Shown here one piece after another: positions 19,021 through 29,600 of a stretch of 64,000 nt of DNA. This DNA is from Endozoicomonas elysicola (GTDB lineage Bacteria > Pseudomonadota > Gammaproteobacteria > Pseudomonadales > Endozoicomonadaceae): the NCBI RefSeq assembly GCF_000710775.1, contig NZ_JOJP01000001.1, positions 4,899,022 to 4,963,021 of the forward strand, given 5' to 3'. Position 1 is the stretch's first letter; each line of letters opens with the position of its first letter. The position numbers and the translations under genes are program-made. Below the pieces are notes generated by a model. That model searched no databases, was not told where the DNA came from, and saw only the letters and a program-made list of their open reading frames with translations.

Positions 19021-19651
19021 AAATACAGCCTCAGTGAAATATTCATATCACCTGCTCCCTCTTTGGAGGGACACACTCTAAACTTGAGGAATAAACATAA
19101 AAAGCCAAGCTTCACAGTTTTTTGACTAAAATTTGTTCACAAGCAGTTACGCCTGTGGATGAGTATGTTGTATCAATGGTGATCTATTTTTATGCTACGA
19201 AACGATATGGGCTTAATCTCTACTGCTACAATAGCTCCTATTCAAGCTATCGTAATCTTGGGGTGCAATTTGTATCAGAAAGCCCTCAGCCATAATCGAT
19301 AAAATTTAAAAGCCCATATATTTCAATAAGTTAGACAATTAAAATATTTTTTGTCAATCTATAGCGGAAAACAGGATGCTTTTTGCCAAACTATTTTGAA
19401 AATTCAGCATTTCTCATAAAAAACAAGAAATCGTAACCTATTGATTTAAAAGAATATATTTTCACCCCCTTTGTCATTCTTTTTTGGAAATATCAGCCTA
19501 TGAACTTATTTTTAAACCCTTTCTATGGAACTTTTCATGGAACAGAACAGGGAGAGCTTATTTATAGCACTTACATTTAAATTTGAACGCCCCCCCCTTT
19601 TTCTGGTCATAGATATCAGTATCTAATCTCTGGTATTGGTCAGGAAAGCCC
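19021..19651. other. Intergenic region after Wadjet operon
   Basis: About 630 AT-rich bases. A 6-bp stem TCCCTC-TTTG-GAGGGA (19056-19071) follows jetD but lacks a T tract. A C9-type homopolymer lies near 19590, about 55 bp upstream of the next gene. I recognise no gene. Confidence 0.4.
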
Positions 19652-20818
19652 ATGCGTAATAAGAAATACTTACTTTTAACCACCATATCCTTTGTCCTTT
19701 TTGCAATCAGTTTGTTTTCTATCGCAGAAGCACCACCAGACTCAGAAATATCTGCTGACTGGATAGAAACACCGGAAAAGACACAAACTGATACCGAATC
19801 TGATGATTTTGATTCCCTGAAGGTAGAAGAAGAGTTTCAACCTCAAGAAACAATAAAAAAAACAGTGGGCTACAGAGTAAACCGGGAACAGCTATCCGAA
19901 CGTTACCCCTATGCTTTGATGAGTTATTTAGCAGAAATGGACTCTATTCTGGATTCTGAGAAGCAGGAGAGGCAACTGTTTGTACTTTTCAGGCTTGCTT
20001 ATCTTGGAGAGAAAGGCTTTCAGTTAATTGCAGACCCAGACGCCATTCCTGAAAAGTGGCGGCCTCACTTTATCGCTACTCGCGAACAAACAGTCAAAGC
20101 GGGTAAGAAAAGTCATCAGATAGTCGGCCAGGCCAGCATCCCCAACTCGAATATAAAAATCAGAGTCTTTAAACAGACAGAAGACCCATTGTCAGAATCC
20201 CACACCGAAAATAAAATTATTCTTGCACTGTCCGGTGAAAAGTCGAATGAAGCTCTTCAGTGCCTCGTGTCTGAACCAAAGCCCTCCCCTCAAGCCAGCA
20301 AGCCTTCTTGTTCCCAAGCAGAAAAGCAACTGCAGGAAATCACTGACCTCGCCGCATCTCTCAAAGAAATGTATCCCTACCATTCTATGGAAATAACCGG
20401 CTACTCTTATAGTGGAGCGATTGTTCAAGTCGTCATGTCAACTGCCACCTTTATTGATCAGGCATATATTTTCAATAGCTATGGCGTCCATCCAAGCTGG
20501 ATAGAAACCATGCCTGAAGAGGGATTCGGTAAAATCCATCACTCGTATGTTGAAGGCAGCTTCCTGCATGGACAGGACTACAATTTATTCAGCCGATACT
20601 CTAGATGGGGACTACCCAAGAATAAGGTTATCGTTCCAGGCATGAAGATTGCCTCCAGTGGACAGGAATCTCACATCAGGCAAATCTATAAACTAAATCA
20701 TCATGATAGCTGGCTGGATGCCTTCTATAACTTTGCAACCAATATCTGGATTTTGCATTCAAAAGAGGCCGTTCTAAGGGTATTTGAAGCTAATCTAAAC
20801 CTTGATTTCCCTTGGTAA
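19652..20818 (+). CDS. Exported alpha/beta-hydrolase, class 3 lipase-like (tentative)
   Basis: 388 residues with an N-terminal signal or anchor segment (about 5-27), then an acidic linker. The second half has SMEITGYSYSGAIVQVVMS, where GYSYSG fits the GxSxG nucleophile elbow after a beta strand, as in class 3 lipases (which usually have GHSLGG). A later AYIFNSYGVHPSW and a C-terminal HHDSWLDAFYNF could supply further fold elements and the His. Both flanks are intergenic, so it is probably a single-gene unit; AGGAAAG precedes the ATG. I do not recognise a specific family and the catalytic assignment is inferred. Confidence 0.5.
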   Translation: MRNKKYLLLTTISFVLFAISLFSIAEAPPDSEISADWIETPEKTQTDTESDDFDSLKVEEEFQPQETIKKTVGYRVNREQLSERYPYALMSYLAEMDSILDSEKQERQLFVLFRLAYLGEKGFQLIADPDAIPEKWRPHFIATREQTVKAGKKSHQIVGQASIPNSNIKIRVFKQTEDPLSESHTENKIILALSGEKSNEALQCLVSEPKPSPQASKPSCSQAEKQLQEITDLAASLKEMYPYHSMEITGYSYSGAIVQVVMSTATFIDQAYIFNSYGVHPSWIETMPEEGFGKIHHSYVEGSFLHGQDYNLFSRYSRWGLPKNKVIVPGMKIASSGQESHIRQIYKLNHHDSWLDAFYNFATNIWILHSKEAVLRVFEANLNLDFPW

Positions 20819-21214
20819 TAAGTAATGAGCCCCATTGACCAGGCAAGACGGGCGACGCAGGGTGTGGTGGCTCCATATTCAATACAGCATCAGTACTTAT
20901 GCGTAATCAAACCCAAAGGATCGCAAATGATTGACGTCATACGCCGTTGCTGTCTACTCACGTGGAATACACGACACAGCTCTCGCTTTGCATAACGTAA
21001 TTCATGGGGCTGGTCACATGCCTGGTTATGCCCTCTGGCAGTGAACATCAGTAATTAAGTAGCCACATGAAAGGCCTTACTTAGCTATCGATCACAACAG
21101 CAGCCCTTGTACAGTGATAGATTCTTAATCCGTACAATCGTGATAGCTTAAGCTGTTCATAACGGTATCTTCGCTATAATTTCCTTCAATAGCCTCACCA
21201 CACTTCAATGAATA
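20819..21214. other. Intergenic region, nothing recognised
   Basis: About 400 bases between the lipase-like gene and the YejA-like gene. No gene, terminator or repeat is evident. Confidence 0.4.
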
Positions 21215-23062
21215 ATGCCCGGATTGAAGACATCTTTTACTCTTTTCTGCATGCTCTTTACTGAATCAGTCATTTGTAATCCTACATCTTTCACAGAAAA
21301 CAATAACATCAAGGTGATCACCCAAACCTCTCTGGCCATTATTGGCAGCCCTATTCACTCTAGTGGTTTCACCCATTTTCCTTATACAAACCCAAACGCC
21401 CCAAAAGGAGGCGCATTAACGCTTGCACAAATTGGCAGCTTTGACAGCCTGAATCAATACGCGACCAAGGGACACCCGCCTGATTACCTTTTCAGTATCT
21501 ACGACCGTCTGATGACTCGCTCCCTTGATGAACCTTACGCCCTTTACCCCCAATTAGCGTTGAACGTTGAGTACCCTGATGATCTCTCATGGGTCGCATT
21601 CAACATAAACCCTTCTGCTTATTTCCATGATGGCAACCCCATAACAGCAGACGACGTTATGTTTACTATTCAAACACTTAAACGGCATGGAGCGCCATTT
21701 TTTCGAAGAATGTTGAAGTATCTTGCAGCAGTGAAAGTCACCAGTAAATACCGAGTACAATTTGATATGGAACCCAGTAGCCGAACCATAAAGGCCATTG
21801 CCTTACTGGCCTATTTACCGGTATTACCCAGACACTTCTGGAAAGATAAAAATTTTGAGCAAAGTGCGCTGAACATTCCCTTGGGTAGTGGCCCAATGAG
21901 AATTTCAAAGGTGATTCCCGGCAAGTCTATCACCTACCAGAAAGTTGAAAACTATTGGGGAAAAAATCTTCCCGTGAATCAGGGCCTACATAACTTTGAT
22001 CAGATTCGTATCGACTATTATCGAGATAACCATACAGCGCTGGAAGCGTTTGCAGCCGGAGCCTATGATCTCAGAATTGAGGGAGATGCACGGAACTGGC
22101 ATCAGAAATATAATTTTCCCTCTATAAAAAAAGGGGAGATTATCAAAGAGAGCATTAATCTTAACCATCCTCACGGAATGAACGCATTGGTTTTCAACAC
22201 TCGAAAACCTCTATTTCAGGATCGAAACGTTCGACTCGCTCTCAACCTTTTGTTCAACTTCGAATGGACCAATAGGAACCTGCTTCACTCTGAATATTTA
22301 CGCACTAACAGTTTTTTTGTGAATACCCCAATGGCCGCCTCAGAGATACTAACCGAAGGAGAGTTGAAGCTGTTGTTTAAGCATAAAGCCGTTCTACCTG
22401 AGGAGCTTTTTCAAAATATTTTCCGTCAACCAGAGTCAAGTCAAAATGGTCAAAACCGGAGGAATAAATCCAAAGCGTTACAACTTTTGAGCGAAGCCGG
22501 CTGGCAATTAAATAAAGGGGAAATGCGGCACAAAACAAGTGGTCAACCATTGGCTTTTGAACTGCTGCTCCCGTCAACATCCTCCGAGCGTTACTTCATT
22601 CCCTACCGCAAAACGTTATCTGAGCTGGGCATTAAAATGACCGTCCTGAGCATTGATCAAAGCCTATTCCGCAAAAGAGCGCACCAGTTTGATTTTGATA
22701 TGATTGACTGGTATTTCTGGCACTCATCATTTCCTGGTATTGAGCAGCACCACTCTTGGAGCAGCCAGGCAGCCGACGAACCTGGCAGCAACAATTTGGC
22801 AGGCATCAAGCATCCAGTGGTTGATGAACTACTGGCAAGATTCAATCATGTTCGCCACTATCAAGAGAGCATAGATATCTGCAAAGCCATCGACCGGATA
22901 TTACTCTGGTATAACTATGTCATTCCCAAATGGCACAAAAACAACGTACTGGTGGCCTATAAAAAGCACCTTAAACATCCGGATATAGACAACCTGAACT
23001 GGTTCAATGTCAGCCTGTGGTGGCTCGAAAATGAGATATTTTCATCAACAGGTAAGCCCTGA
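21215..23062 (+). CDS. Extracellular solute-binding protein, family 5 (YejA-like)
   Basis: 615 residues. It opens with a short hydrophobic signal-like segment, then FTHFPYTNPNAPKGGALTLAQIGSFDSLNQY, the typical N-terminal segment of YejA-type peptide/microcin C binding proteins, followed by the family 5 core (ADDVMFTIQTLKRHG, NVRLALNLLFNFEW). Such periplasmic proteins deliver oligopeptides to an ABC transporter. No permease or ATPase gene is adjacent, so it is an orphan here or works with a transporter encoded elsewhere. The start has only a weak ribosome site and could be slightly different. Confidence 0.88.
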   Translation: MPGLKTSFTLFCMLFTESVICNPTSFTENNNIKVITQTSLAIIGSPIHSSGFTHFPYTNPNAPKGGALTLAQIGSFDSLNQYATKGHPPDYLFSIYDRLMTRSLDEPYALYPQLALNVEYPDDLSWVAFNINPSAYFHDGNPITADDVMFTIQTLKRHGAPFFRRMLKYLAAVKVTSKYRVQFDMEPSSRTIKAIALLAYLPVLPRHFWKDKNFEQSALNIPLGSGPMRISKVIPGKSITYQKVENYWGKNLPVNQGLHNFDQIRIDYYRDNHTALEAFAAGAYDLRIEGDARNWHQKYNFPSIKKGEIIKESINLNHPHGMNALVFNTRKPLFQDRNVRLALNLLFNFEWTNRNLLHSEYLRTNSFFVNTPMAASEILTEGELKLLFKHKAVLPEELFQNIFRQPESSQNGQNRRNKSKALQLLSEAGWQLNKGEMRHKTSGQPLAFELLLPSTSSERYFIPYRKTLSELGIKMTVLSIDQSLFRKRAHQFDFDMIDWYFWHSSFPGIEQHHSWSSQAADEPGSNNLAGIKHPVVDELLARFNHVRHYQESIDICKAIDRILLWYNYVIPKWHKNNVLVAYKKHLKHPDIDNLNWFNVSLWWLENEIFSSTGKP

Positions 23063-23109
23063 TCAGAAATACTGTCTATAGTTTCATAACTTTCTGTTCG
23101 GTTAAGCTT

Positions 23110-23913
23110 ATGAAGCTTCTTATCAACCGTTACCAGCCAGAATATTCACTGGCTTCATCGCTACTGGTATCAAAATCCAATTTATATGTGACAGTTAAAC
23201 ACAGCTCTTTTCCTACCGCCTTCCAATACTCAACAATTAATGCATTAGTGCAGGGTTATTTTGATGGCAGTTTGTCATTTGCAGAGCTATCACAAAAGGG
23301 GGATGTCAAACTTGGGATTATCGATGGTCTTGATTGTGAAATGATTGCTCTGGGTGGAGCAGATTACCGAATCGACCACCAAGGTCTCGCACAGAGCACT
23401 TCAATATTGGAAAAGATGCCAGCAGTCATTCCATTTCAACCCAGAATCTTATTAGCATTACCAGAAGGTTTTTCTTACCTGCAGCTACAGCAAGTCCTCG
23501 ATAAAAGCCTCCTGAACAATAATCATATTCAGCCCATTCGTATTAATGGCCATTTTTATGATTTAAAAGTCAGAAGCGGCCTGAAGCAAGCACCACCATA
23601 TCTACCTCCCGTGGATATTATTAAAACCGATAGGATTATATTCAAACATCAAGATACAGAAGGAACTCTGGTTGGATTCAAAACACCTGATTATATGAAT
23701 AACCTGAATGTACCCAGCTATCATTTTCATTTCATTAATAACCCAAGGAAGTTTGGCGGGCATGCTCTGAACCTCAAAGCATCCAATGGTGATACTCATA
23801 TAGCAAGTGCTCATCAACTGAAATTGAGGCTGCCCAATGATCCAGCTTTCAATCAACTAAACCTAAGCAGGGATCAATTAGAAGATTTAGAAATTGTAGA
23901 GAAGGGGCACTAA
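23110..23913 (+). CDS. budA: Alpha-acetolactate decarboxylase
   Basis: 267 residues, no signal peptide. It matches BudA/AlsD along its length: YSTINALVQGYFDG, DVKLGIIDGLDCEMIALGG, and the metal-binding GFKTPDYMNNLNVPSYHFHF with GGHAL, giving the two-plus-one His set on the C-terminal barrel. It converts acetolactate to acetoin and CO2 and limits acidification or excess acetolactate. No acetolactate synthase or butanediol dehydrogenase lies nearby. It is followed after 2 bases by a BASS transporter, so the two are translationally coupled; the transporter may handle a related organic acid. Confidence 0.92.
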   Translation: MKLLINRYQPEYSLASSLLVSKSNLYVTVKHSSFPTAFQYSTINALVQGYFDGSLSFAELSQKGDVKLGIIDGLDCEMIALGGADYRIDHQGLAQSTSILEKMPAVIPFQPRILLALPEGFSYLQLQQVLDKSLLNNNHIQPIRINGHFYDLKVRSGLKQAPPYLPPVDIIKTDRIIFKHQDTEGTLVGFKTPDYMNNLNVPSYHFHFINNPRKFGGHALNLKASNGDTHIASAHQLKLRLPNDPAFNQLNLSRDQLEDLEIVEKGH

Positions 23914-23915
23914 GA

Positions 23916-24863
23916 ATGAGAGATTACTTTAGCCTTTTATTGCCCTTTTGGGCTCTGATTGCCAGCGTATTTGGCTATTATTTCAGCCCAGAACTGGTTT
24001 CATTCAAAAGTGCCTTGATCCCATTAATAGCCGTTATCATGTTTGCTATGGGGTTAACCATCACTACCCAGGATCTAAAGACATCCCTCAGGGAACCACA
24101 GGCATTACTCATTGGTGTTCTGCTTCAATTCCTGCTTATGCCTGCTCTCGCCTGGTCCATCTGCCTCCTGTTTGAGCTCCCCAGAGACATGCTTATTGGT
24201 ATGATTCTGGTGGGAACAGCCCCTGGAGGAACTTCATCCAATGTGCTTACGTATCTTGCAGGTGGTCGTGTCGCGCTATCAGTCAGCATGACAACGGTAT
24301 CAACTCTGGCTTCCGTCATCATGACACCCTGGATTACCACCCTATATTTACAAGAGGTTATCAAAGTTGATCAGAGCGCTATGCTGGTCAGTATTGCCCA
24401 AATGATCATCGTTCCGGTTCTGGCTGGAATGTTCCTCAAGGCCAAACTGCCAACAATTGTGGCAAAAGCGTTACCAATGCTCCCGAAGATTGCAGTCCTT
24501 GGTATCGCAGCAGCCATTTGTCTTGTGGTCGCCATGAATGCCCGCGCATTAACATCCCTGGGTATTTTGACGCTATGTGCGGTGGTTTTACATAATCTGT
24601 CAGGACTGATGGCAGGGTACGCTCTCGCCCGCGCGATGGGACAAGACAAAATCACCGCCAGAACCATTGCCATAGAAGTTGGCACCCAGAACAGTGGTGT
24701 GGCATCAGCTCTTGCGGTAAAGCACTTTTCAACACTGGCAGCAATCCCTTCTGCCCTGTTCAGTATCATTCAAAATATTATTGGGACAGGGCTGGCCAGT
24801 TTCTGGTCAAACCAGCCATCTCCTGACTCAGAGGGCAAAAACCGCTTGACCAACGACAACTGA
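23916..24863 (+). CDS. Bile acid:sodium symporter family (BASS) transporter
   Basis: 315 residues with about ten membrane segments. Family signatures are MFAMGLTITTQDLK, MILVGTAPGGTSSNVLTYLAGG (sodium-site crossover region) and AIEVGTQNSGVASALA. Bacterial members carry pantoate, pyruvate-type or other organic anions; the substrate here is unknown. It starts 2 bases after budA, which suggests a shared function in 2-keto or acetolactate-derived acid handling, but this is inference. Confidence 0.9.
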   Translation: MRDYFSLLLPFWALIASVFGYYFSPELVSFKSALIPLIAVIMFAMGLTITTQDLKTSLREPQALLIGVLLQFLLMPALAWSICLLFELPRDMLIGMILVGTAPGGTSSNVLTYLAGGRVALSVSMTTVSTLASVIMTPWITTLYLQEVIKVDQSAMLVSIAQMIIVPVLAGMFLKAKLPTIVAKALPMLPKIAVLGIAAAICLVVAMNARALTSLGILTLCAVVLHNLSGLMAGYALARAMGQDKITARTIAIEVGTQNSGVASALAVKHFSTLAAIPSALFSIIQNIIGTGLASFWSNQPSPDSEGKNRLTNDN

Positions 24864-24974
24864 AGTGTAGAATCCCAAGCAATTTGCCAACCAGACAGCT
24901 TTTATCCGTCGGCAAAGCTGACTCTTTTACCAATAAGAGTTAACCTAAAAGAAACTCAGTAACAAAGGGCTCCG

Positions 24975-25103
24975 ATGAAACTGCGCTTACACATTAACCG
25001 TCAGTCAATCGAAAGAGAAAACAATGTCCTTATTATTGGTTTCGATTTAACCAAATCATCTGTATTTCAAAAAAAGCCCCTTAAGTCAGGGGCTTTTTTT
25101 TGA
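24975..25103 (+). CDS. pyrL: pyrBI leader peptide
   Basis: A 42-codon reading frame with a good ribosome site (AAGGG, five bases before the ATG). It begins MKLRLHINRQ, ends PLKSGAFF and stops with TGA immediately after the T run of the attenuator. It thus reads right through the terminator hairpin, as the 44-residue E. coli PyrL does. In E. coli, ribosomes translating this leader close behind a polymerase that is not paused (low UTP) prevent the terminator from folding. The U-rich codons at 25028-25048 fit that mechanism. Peptide sequence itself is not conserved between species, so the call rests on architecture. Confidence 0.8.
   Translation: MKLRLHINRQSIERENNVLIIGFDLTKSSVFQKKPLKSGAFF
25036..25054 (+). 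promoter_or_regulatory. Candidate transcription pause hairpin of pyr leader
   Basis: TTGGTT (25036-25041) pairs with AACCAA (25049-25054) around a 7-base loop, inside pyrL and about 20 bases before the terminator stem. It lies in U-rich RNA, where polymerase would pause at low UTP. Confidence 0.5.
25076..25101 (+). terminator. pyrBI attenuator (rho-independent)
   Basis: GCCCCT (25076-25081), loop TAAGTC, AGGGGC (25088-25093), extended by A/T pairs and followed by eight T. It lies 38 bp before pyrB and inside the leader reading frame, so it is an attenuator rather than a terminator of the upstream gene. Confidence 0.85.
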
Positions 25104-25138
25104 CTTAAGAACGACCAAAGGCGACAGGTAATACCCCC

Positions 25139-26059
25139 ATGGGAAACAGGTTCTTTAACAGGAACATTATCTCCATAGCCGACCTTACCCGGGAAGATAT
25201 GGAGCAGATTCTTGAAGTGGCTGCTGAACTTAAGCAAACGCCACGCCCCGGTCTATTGAAAGGCAAAGTAATTGCCAGCTGCTTCTTTGAGGCGTCGACC
25301 CGAACCCGGCTTTCATTTGAAACGGCCGTTCAACGATTGGGAGGAACCCTGATTGGTTTTGCAGATGGTGGGAATACTTCTGCCAAAAAAGGAGAAACAC
25401 TGGCAGACTCCATCAAAATCATCAGTTCATATACCGATGCGGTCGTTATGCGCCACCCTCAGGAAGGCTCAGCCCGTTTAGCCTCCGAGTTCGCCTGTGT
25501 TCCTGTCATTAATGGTGGTGACGGTTCAAATCAGCACCCAACCCAGACACTGCTAGACCTGTTCAGTATCAGGGAGTGCCAGGGACGACTGGACAACCTG
25601 AAAGTTACTTTTGTCGGTGATCTCAAGTACGGCAGAACCGTACACTCGCTGACACAGGCTCTGACACATTTTAATGCTGAATTTAATTTTATTGCGCCGA
25701 ATGCTTTAGCCATGCCGGACTATATCCTGCAGGAACTTGATGAAAAAGGCATTCGCTGGCGCCGGGCTGAAAGCATTGAAGAGGTCGTTGCGGATACAGA
25801 CATTATTTACATGACCCGGGTTCAAAAAGAACGATTTGATGAAACTGAGTATAAGCACATTGCCTCCAACTATGTGCTGACGAACGAAACCCTGAAAGAG
25901 GCACCCGCACACCTGAAAGTTCTGCACCCTCTCCCAAGGGTGGATGAGATTGCTGTAGAAGTCGATCAAACACCTCACGCCTACTACTTTGAGCAGGCAC
26001 GAAATGGGGTTTTTGCCCGCCAGGCACTGCTGGCACTGATTCTGAATGAAACCTTGTGA
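25139..26059 (+). CDS. pyrB: Aspartate carbamoyltransferase catalytic subunit
   Basis: 306 residues, standard length. The carbamoyl phosphate motif is [15 protein letters not shown] (about 48-62). Also visible are the mobile-loop region [29 protein letters not shown], and [16 protein letters not shown] near the C-terminus. It catalyses the first committed pyrimidine step, carbamoylation of aspartate. With pyrI 11 bases downstream it would form the 12-subunit, CTP/ATP-regulated class B enzyme of enterobacterial type. Expression is predicted to be controlled by the UTP-sensitive attenuator upstream. Confidence 0.97.
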   Translation: MGNRFFNRNIISIADLTREDMEQILEVAAELKQTPRPGLLKGKVIASCFFEASTRTRLSFETAVQRLGGTLIGFADGGNTSAKKGETLADSIKIISSYTDAVVMRHPQEGSARLASEFACVPVINGGDGSNQHPTQTLLDLFSIRECQGRLDNLKVTFVGDLKYGRTVHSLTQALTHFNAEFNFIAPNALAMPDYILQELDEKGIRWRRAESIEEVVADTDIIYMTRVQKERFDETEYKHIASNYVLTNETLKEAPAHLKVLHPLPRVDEIAVEVDQTPHAYYFEQARNGVFARQALLALILNETL

Positions 26060-26070
26060 GGAATGGATCG

Positions 26071-26529
26071 ATGAGTAACAAACTTCAGGTTGAAGCCATC
26101 TGCCAGGGGACTGTCATCGACCATATCCCGGCTGGTCAAGGCGTTAAAATCCTCGACCGCCTTCATCTGCTGAACGGTGAAGCACGTATTACCGTGGGTT
26201 TTAATCTTCCCAGTAAAGCCCGGGGCTTCAAAGACATCATTAAGGTTGAAGGTCGGATGTTTACCGAGCAGGAGGCCAATGAACTGGCACTGTTTGCTCC
26301 CAGCGCAACCATCAATGTCATTGATGACTACCGGGTGGTCGATAAATTTACAATGGCCATTCCAAAGACGCTAAGAGCTGCGTTTGCCTGCCCCAACTCT
26401 AACTGCATCACTCATAATGAGCCGGTAGAGAGCTTCTTTTATCTGCGCCAGAAAAGCAGTGATATACAGCTAAAGTGTCACTATTGTGAAAAGTCCTTCA
26501 GCAAAGAAATTGTTGCAGAGCTTCGATAA
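26071..26529 (+). CDS. pyrI: Aspartate carbamoyltransferase regulatory subunit
   Basis: 152 residues from the ATG at 26071; GAGGAA overlapping the pyrB stop serves as ribosome site, so the longer frame from 26056 is not used. The N-terminal nucleotide-binding domain has GTVIDHIPAGQGVKIL. The C-terminal zinc domain has Cys-x4-Cys (ACPNSNC) and Cys-x2-Cys (KCHYC), all four ligands present. It confers CTP inhibition and ATP activation on PyrB. Confidence 0.96.
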   Translation: MSNKLQVEAICQGTVIDHIPAGQGVKILDRLHLLNGEARITVGFNLPSKARGFKDIIKVEGRMFTEQEANELALFAPSATINVIDDYRVVDKFTMAIPKTLRAAFACPNSNCITHNEPVESFFYLRQKSSDIQLKCHYCEKSFSKEIVAELR

Positions 26530-26537
26530 CAGAAAGA

Positions 26538-26574
26538 AAAAGGGCGCAAAGTCATTGATGACAAGCGCCCTTTT
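26538..26574 (+). terminator. Terminator of the pyrBI operon
   Basis: AAAAGGGCGC (26538-26547) pairs with GCGCCCTTTT (26565-26574), nine bases after the pyrI stop; a short T run closes the stem. Confidence 0.85.
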
Positions 26575-26624
26575 AAAGTCTACTGATACTCCAACGGGTA
26601 GAAGTAATATGACAATGACAGGCC

Positions 26625-29600
26625 TCAGAACGAAGTATCTGTTTCAAAAGCGCGCCATACAAGCTCCTCTCCATTGACATTGTAAGTCAAACCACTTTGT
26701 TGTTTTCTGATCTGATTCAGGCTTGTATTTGTAGCTTTAAACCTTGGTTCCTGCCTCTGATTTTCCTGAGCACAGAGAGCGGAAAGCCTTAGCCCATTCT
26801 TATCCTTCTTATGGGCTTCAACAGAAGCATTAAGGCCTGCAACCTGATCATTAACGAAAGCATTGTACTGTTGAATATCTGCGTTTTTTCTGAACTCAGT
26901 CTGCACTCGCTTTTCTGGTTTTACCGGAGAGTAATTGAAAGCATCATTCTTCTCAGTCATAGGCTGAAGTTCAGAACGATATTCTAACACAGGCATACAT
27001 CTGTATCTCACATCCTCCGTGAAATCAAACCCGCTTCGCAGAGTATCGTTCCAACAAGCGTCATACCAATGCAATTTTTCCCCTCTGGGTGAATGCTCCC
27101 ACCTGCTGGGAACTCGAGATTCCAGCGTATGATCTTCTAACCAACCCTTATATCCTTTATGCTCAGAAACTCTCTCAAGATAAGTACGTCGATGTGGCTG
27201 CGACAAACGATCAGTATTCTCTCTAGCCAATGTCTCTTGTCCAGACACAAGAGTAGAAGTTTTTTTGCAATCAGTACTCATATCATCTGGACGTGATTCA
27301 AAAAGCGGATCAAACTGTGACAGCAGTGCACGGATTGACTCTGAAGTCGAGTGAGTTGACGCTACAAGAGGCTCCTTGAGTGTATTTTTCAACTCTGGAA
27401 GATCAGTCTCAACATTTTCTTCATCATCACATAGCGTTTCCCTGCTGCTGCATAACGTTTCACGGCTACTAGAAGCAGAGACTCTGGATTCTGTCTCTGC
27501 ATCATCTTCACTGGGAATGCCTGATAAGCTAGATACCATTGAGGAGTTGTTGGATTCTGAAGTTGTACTTAGACAGTACGTACTGTCTTCAGCTGAAGAG
27601 TCTGATAGAGAAGAAAAAGAGCCAGAGCCCGGCTGGTACTCTGTATTCTGCAACCATTGGTCGAAGCCCTCTCCAAGTCTCAGCGGGTCAAAGTTCCCTC
27701 TAAGCCTCAGCACAAGGTGCAAGGTGGACTGTTCCGCAGAAAACTGTAAAGGTAAGCCCATACCTTCAATAGGTGAATCAATACTGGCCATTGGCATTGG
27801 GGTGACAACACGGTCAGTTTTCAATTCACGAGCATTATAAAAATCAGGCTCAGCAGCCCTCGGACCGACTTGCTCAGTTAACCCTTGCCCATCAAGCTCG
27901 CCGGACTGAGCACTTTGCACAGAGCAATCTTCGGAGAACGAACCAGCCAAGCTTCGAACCTCAAGCTTCCCATGTTCTTCATAGACTTCGATCCACGACG
28001 CAATCCGACCTCCATCTCCCCCTTGATCTTCCAAACTGGCAACAGAAGATGAAGGTGTTACGGTGGGTAGCTGATCCTCAGGGATCGATCTTTCCAGATG
28101 CCCCATTGCAGGTGAAGCGAAAGAAGAGTGTTCAGTAACTTCAGCTTTCGAAACAAGCGGTTCTGGGGCATCGTCTGCAAAATCAAGATTCTGGCTAAAC
28201 GAATCTGCCTGAGAGCTGACAAGATCATTGGACTCATAAACTACTTGCTGCTCATCCATTTCGTTTAGAGGGGCATTTTCAGTGGCAATGCTCAAAGGCT
28301 CTAGAACTTCAGGTACATCAGTAACAATTGCTTCAATTTCAGTGCTCTTACCAACATCACCTGAAATAGCCCCACACAAATCATATGAATCAGTGTCAAT
28401 CAATACATCATCATCGCTCTCAAACATCTCATCATTAGAGTCAAGCTCAAAATCTGAAAGCCTAACACTCTTATCGAGCTCACCTTCTGGCTTATCTATG
28501 GCTCTGCCTGTATCAGAAGACAGAGCAACTGTTGACAGCTCAGGGGCTGATGAACCTGCCTCGAGGGATAGTTGATCATCACTTACCTCAATATGAGACT
28601 CACCAAGATTACCCGAATAAGGCTCAGGATCATCCTTTTTAACAACTGCCCCAATTTCAATGGAGGTTAAACACTCCATCCGAGCTCCATAAACACCTTG
28701 ACCTTCCAAACTGTCAACAGAAGATGAAGGTGTCACGATGGATAGCTGATCCTCAGGGATCGGTCTTTCCAGATGCTCCATTGCAGGAGCAGCAAAAGAA
28801 GAGTGTTCAGTAACTTCAGATTTCAAAAAAAGCGGTTCTGCAGCATCGTATTCAGAATCAAGATTCTGGCTAACTGAACCTGCCTGAGAGCGGACTAGCT
28901 CATTAGATTCATGCACCATCTGCTGCTCATCCAGCTCGTTTAGAGGCGCATTATCACTACCAATGCCCAAAGGTTCCACAACTGCAGGTCCATCAGTAAC
29001 AACTGTTTCAACGTCAGGGCTCTTACCAACACCACCAGAAACAACCCCACAAAAATCATATGAACCAGTGTCAATCAATACATCATCATCGCTCTCAGAC
29101 ATCTCATCATTAGAATTAAGCTCAAAACCTGAAAGCCTAACACTCCTATCGTGCTCACCTTTTGGCAGAAGTGGCAAAGGCAACTGAAGCTCAGGACCGT
29201 CTAAAACCGCGCCTGTATCAGAAAGCATAGGAGCTATTGGCAATTCAGGATCAGATGAACCTGGTTCGAGGAATGATTGCTCATCCCCTAGATCAATATA
29301 AGACCCAACAAGGCTACCTGAATCAGACTCAGGATAATCAGCCTGTACAACTGTATCCATTTCAGCAGAGTCTAAATATCTCGGATCATCTGGACTATCA
29401 GATACAATGCTATCAAATGGTTGCCTTGAATCAGAAGAAATTGAAGCGCTTGTTTCTTGAGAAACATCAGGTATCTGTGTACCTAAAAGAATAGGTTTCA
29501 GGATAATACTGCCATCCTTTTTTGCACCTTTTTCTTCATCAATGCAATACTTATCAGATGGGTAAGTACCTTCAAAGATTATATCGAAGTCGTCTTCTTC

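Noticed and set aside
19585-19600. Poly-C tract upstream of the lipase-like gene as a phase-variation switch
   Set aside because: It lies about 55 bp before the start codon, outside the coding frame, with no visible promoter spacing to be altered. A similar C tract near 12031 suggests ordinary homopolymers.
27376-29494. Plus-strand Ser-rich frames opposite the acidic repeat protein
   Set aside because: They are antisense mirrors of the repetitive gene, which has a clear ribosome site and spans the whole region.
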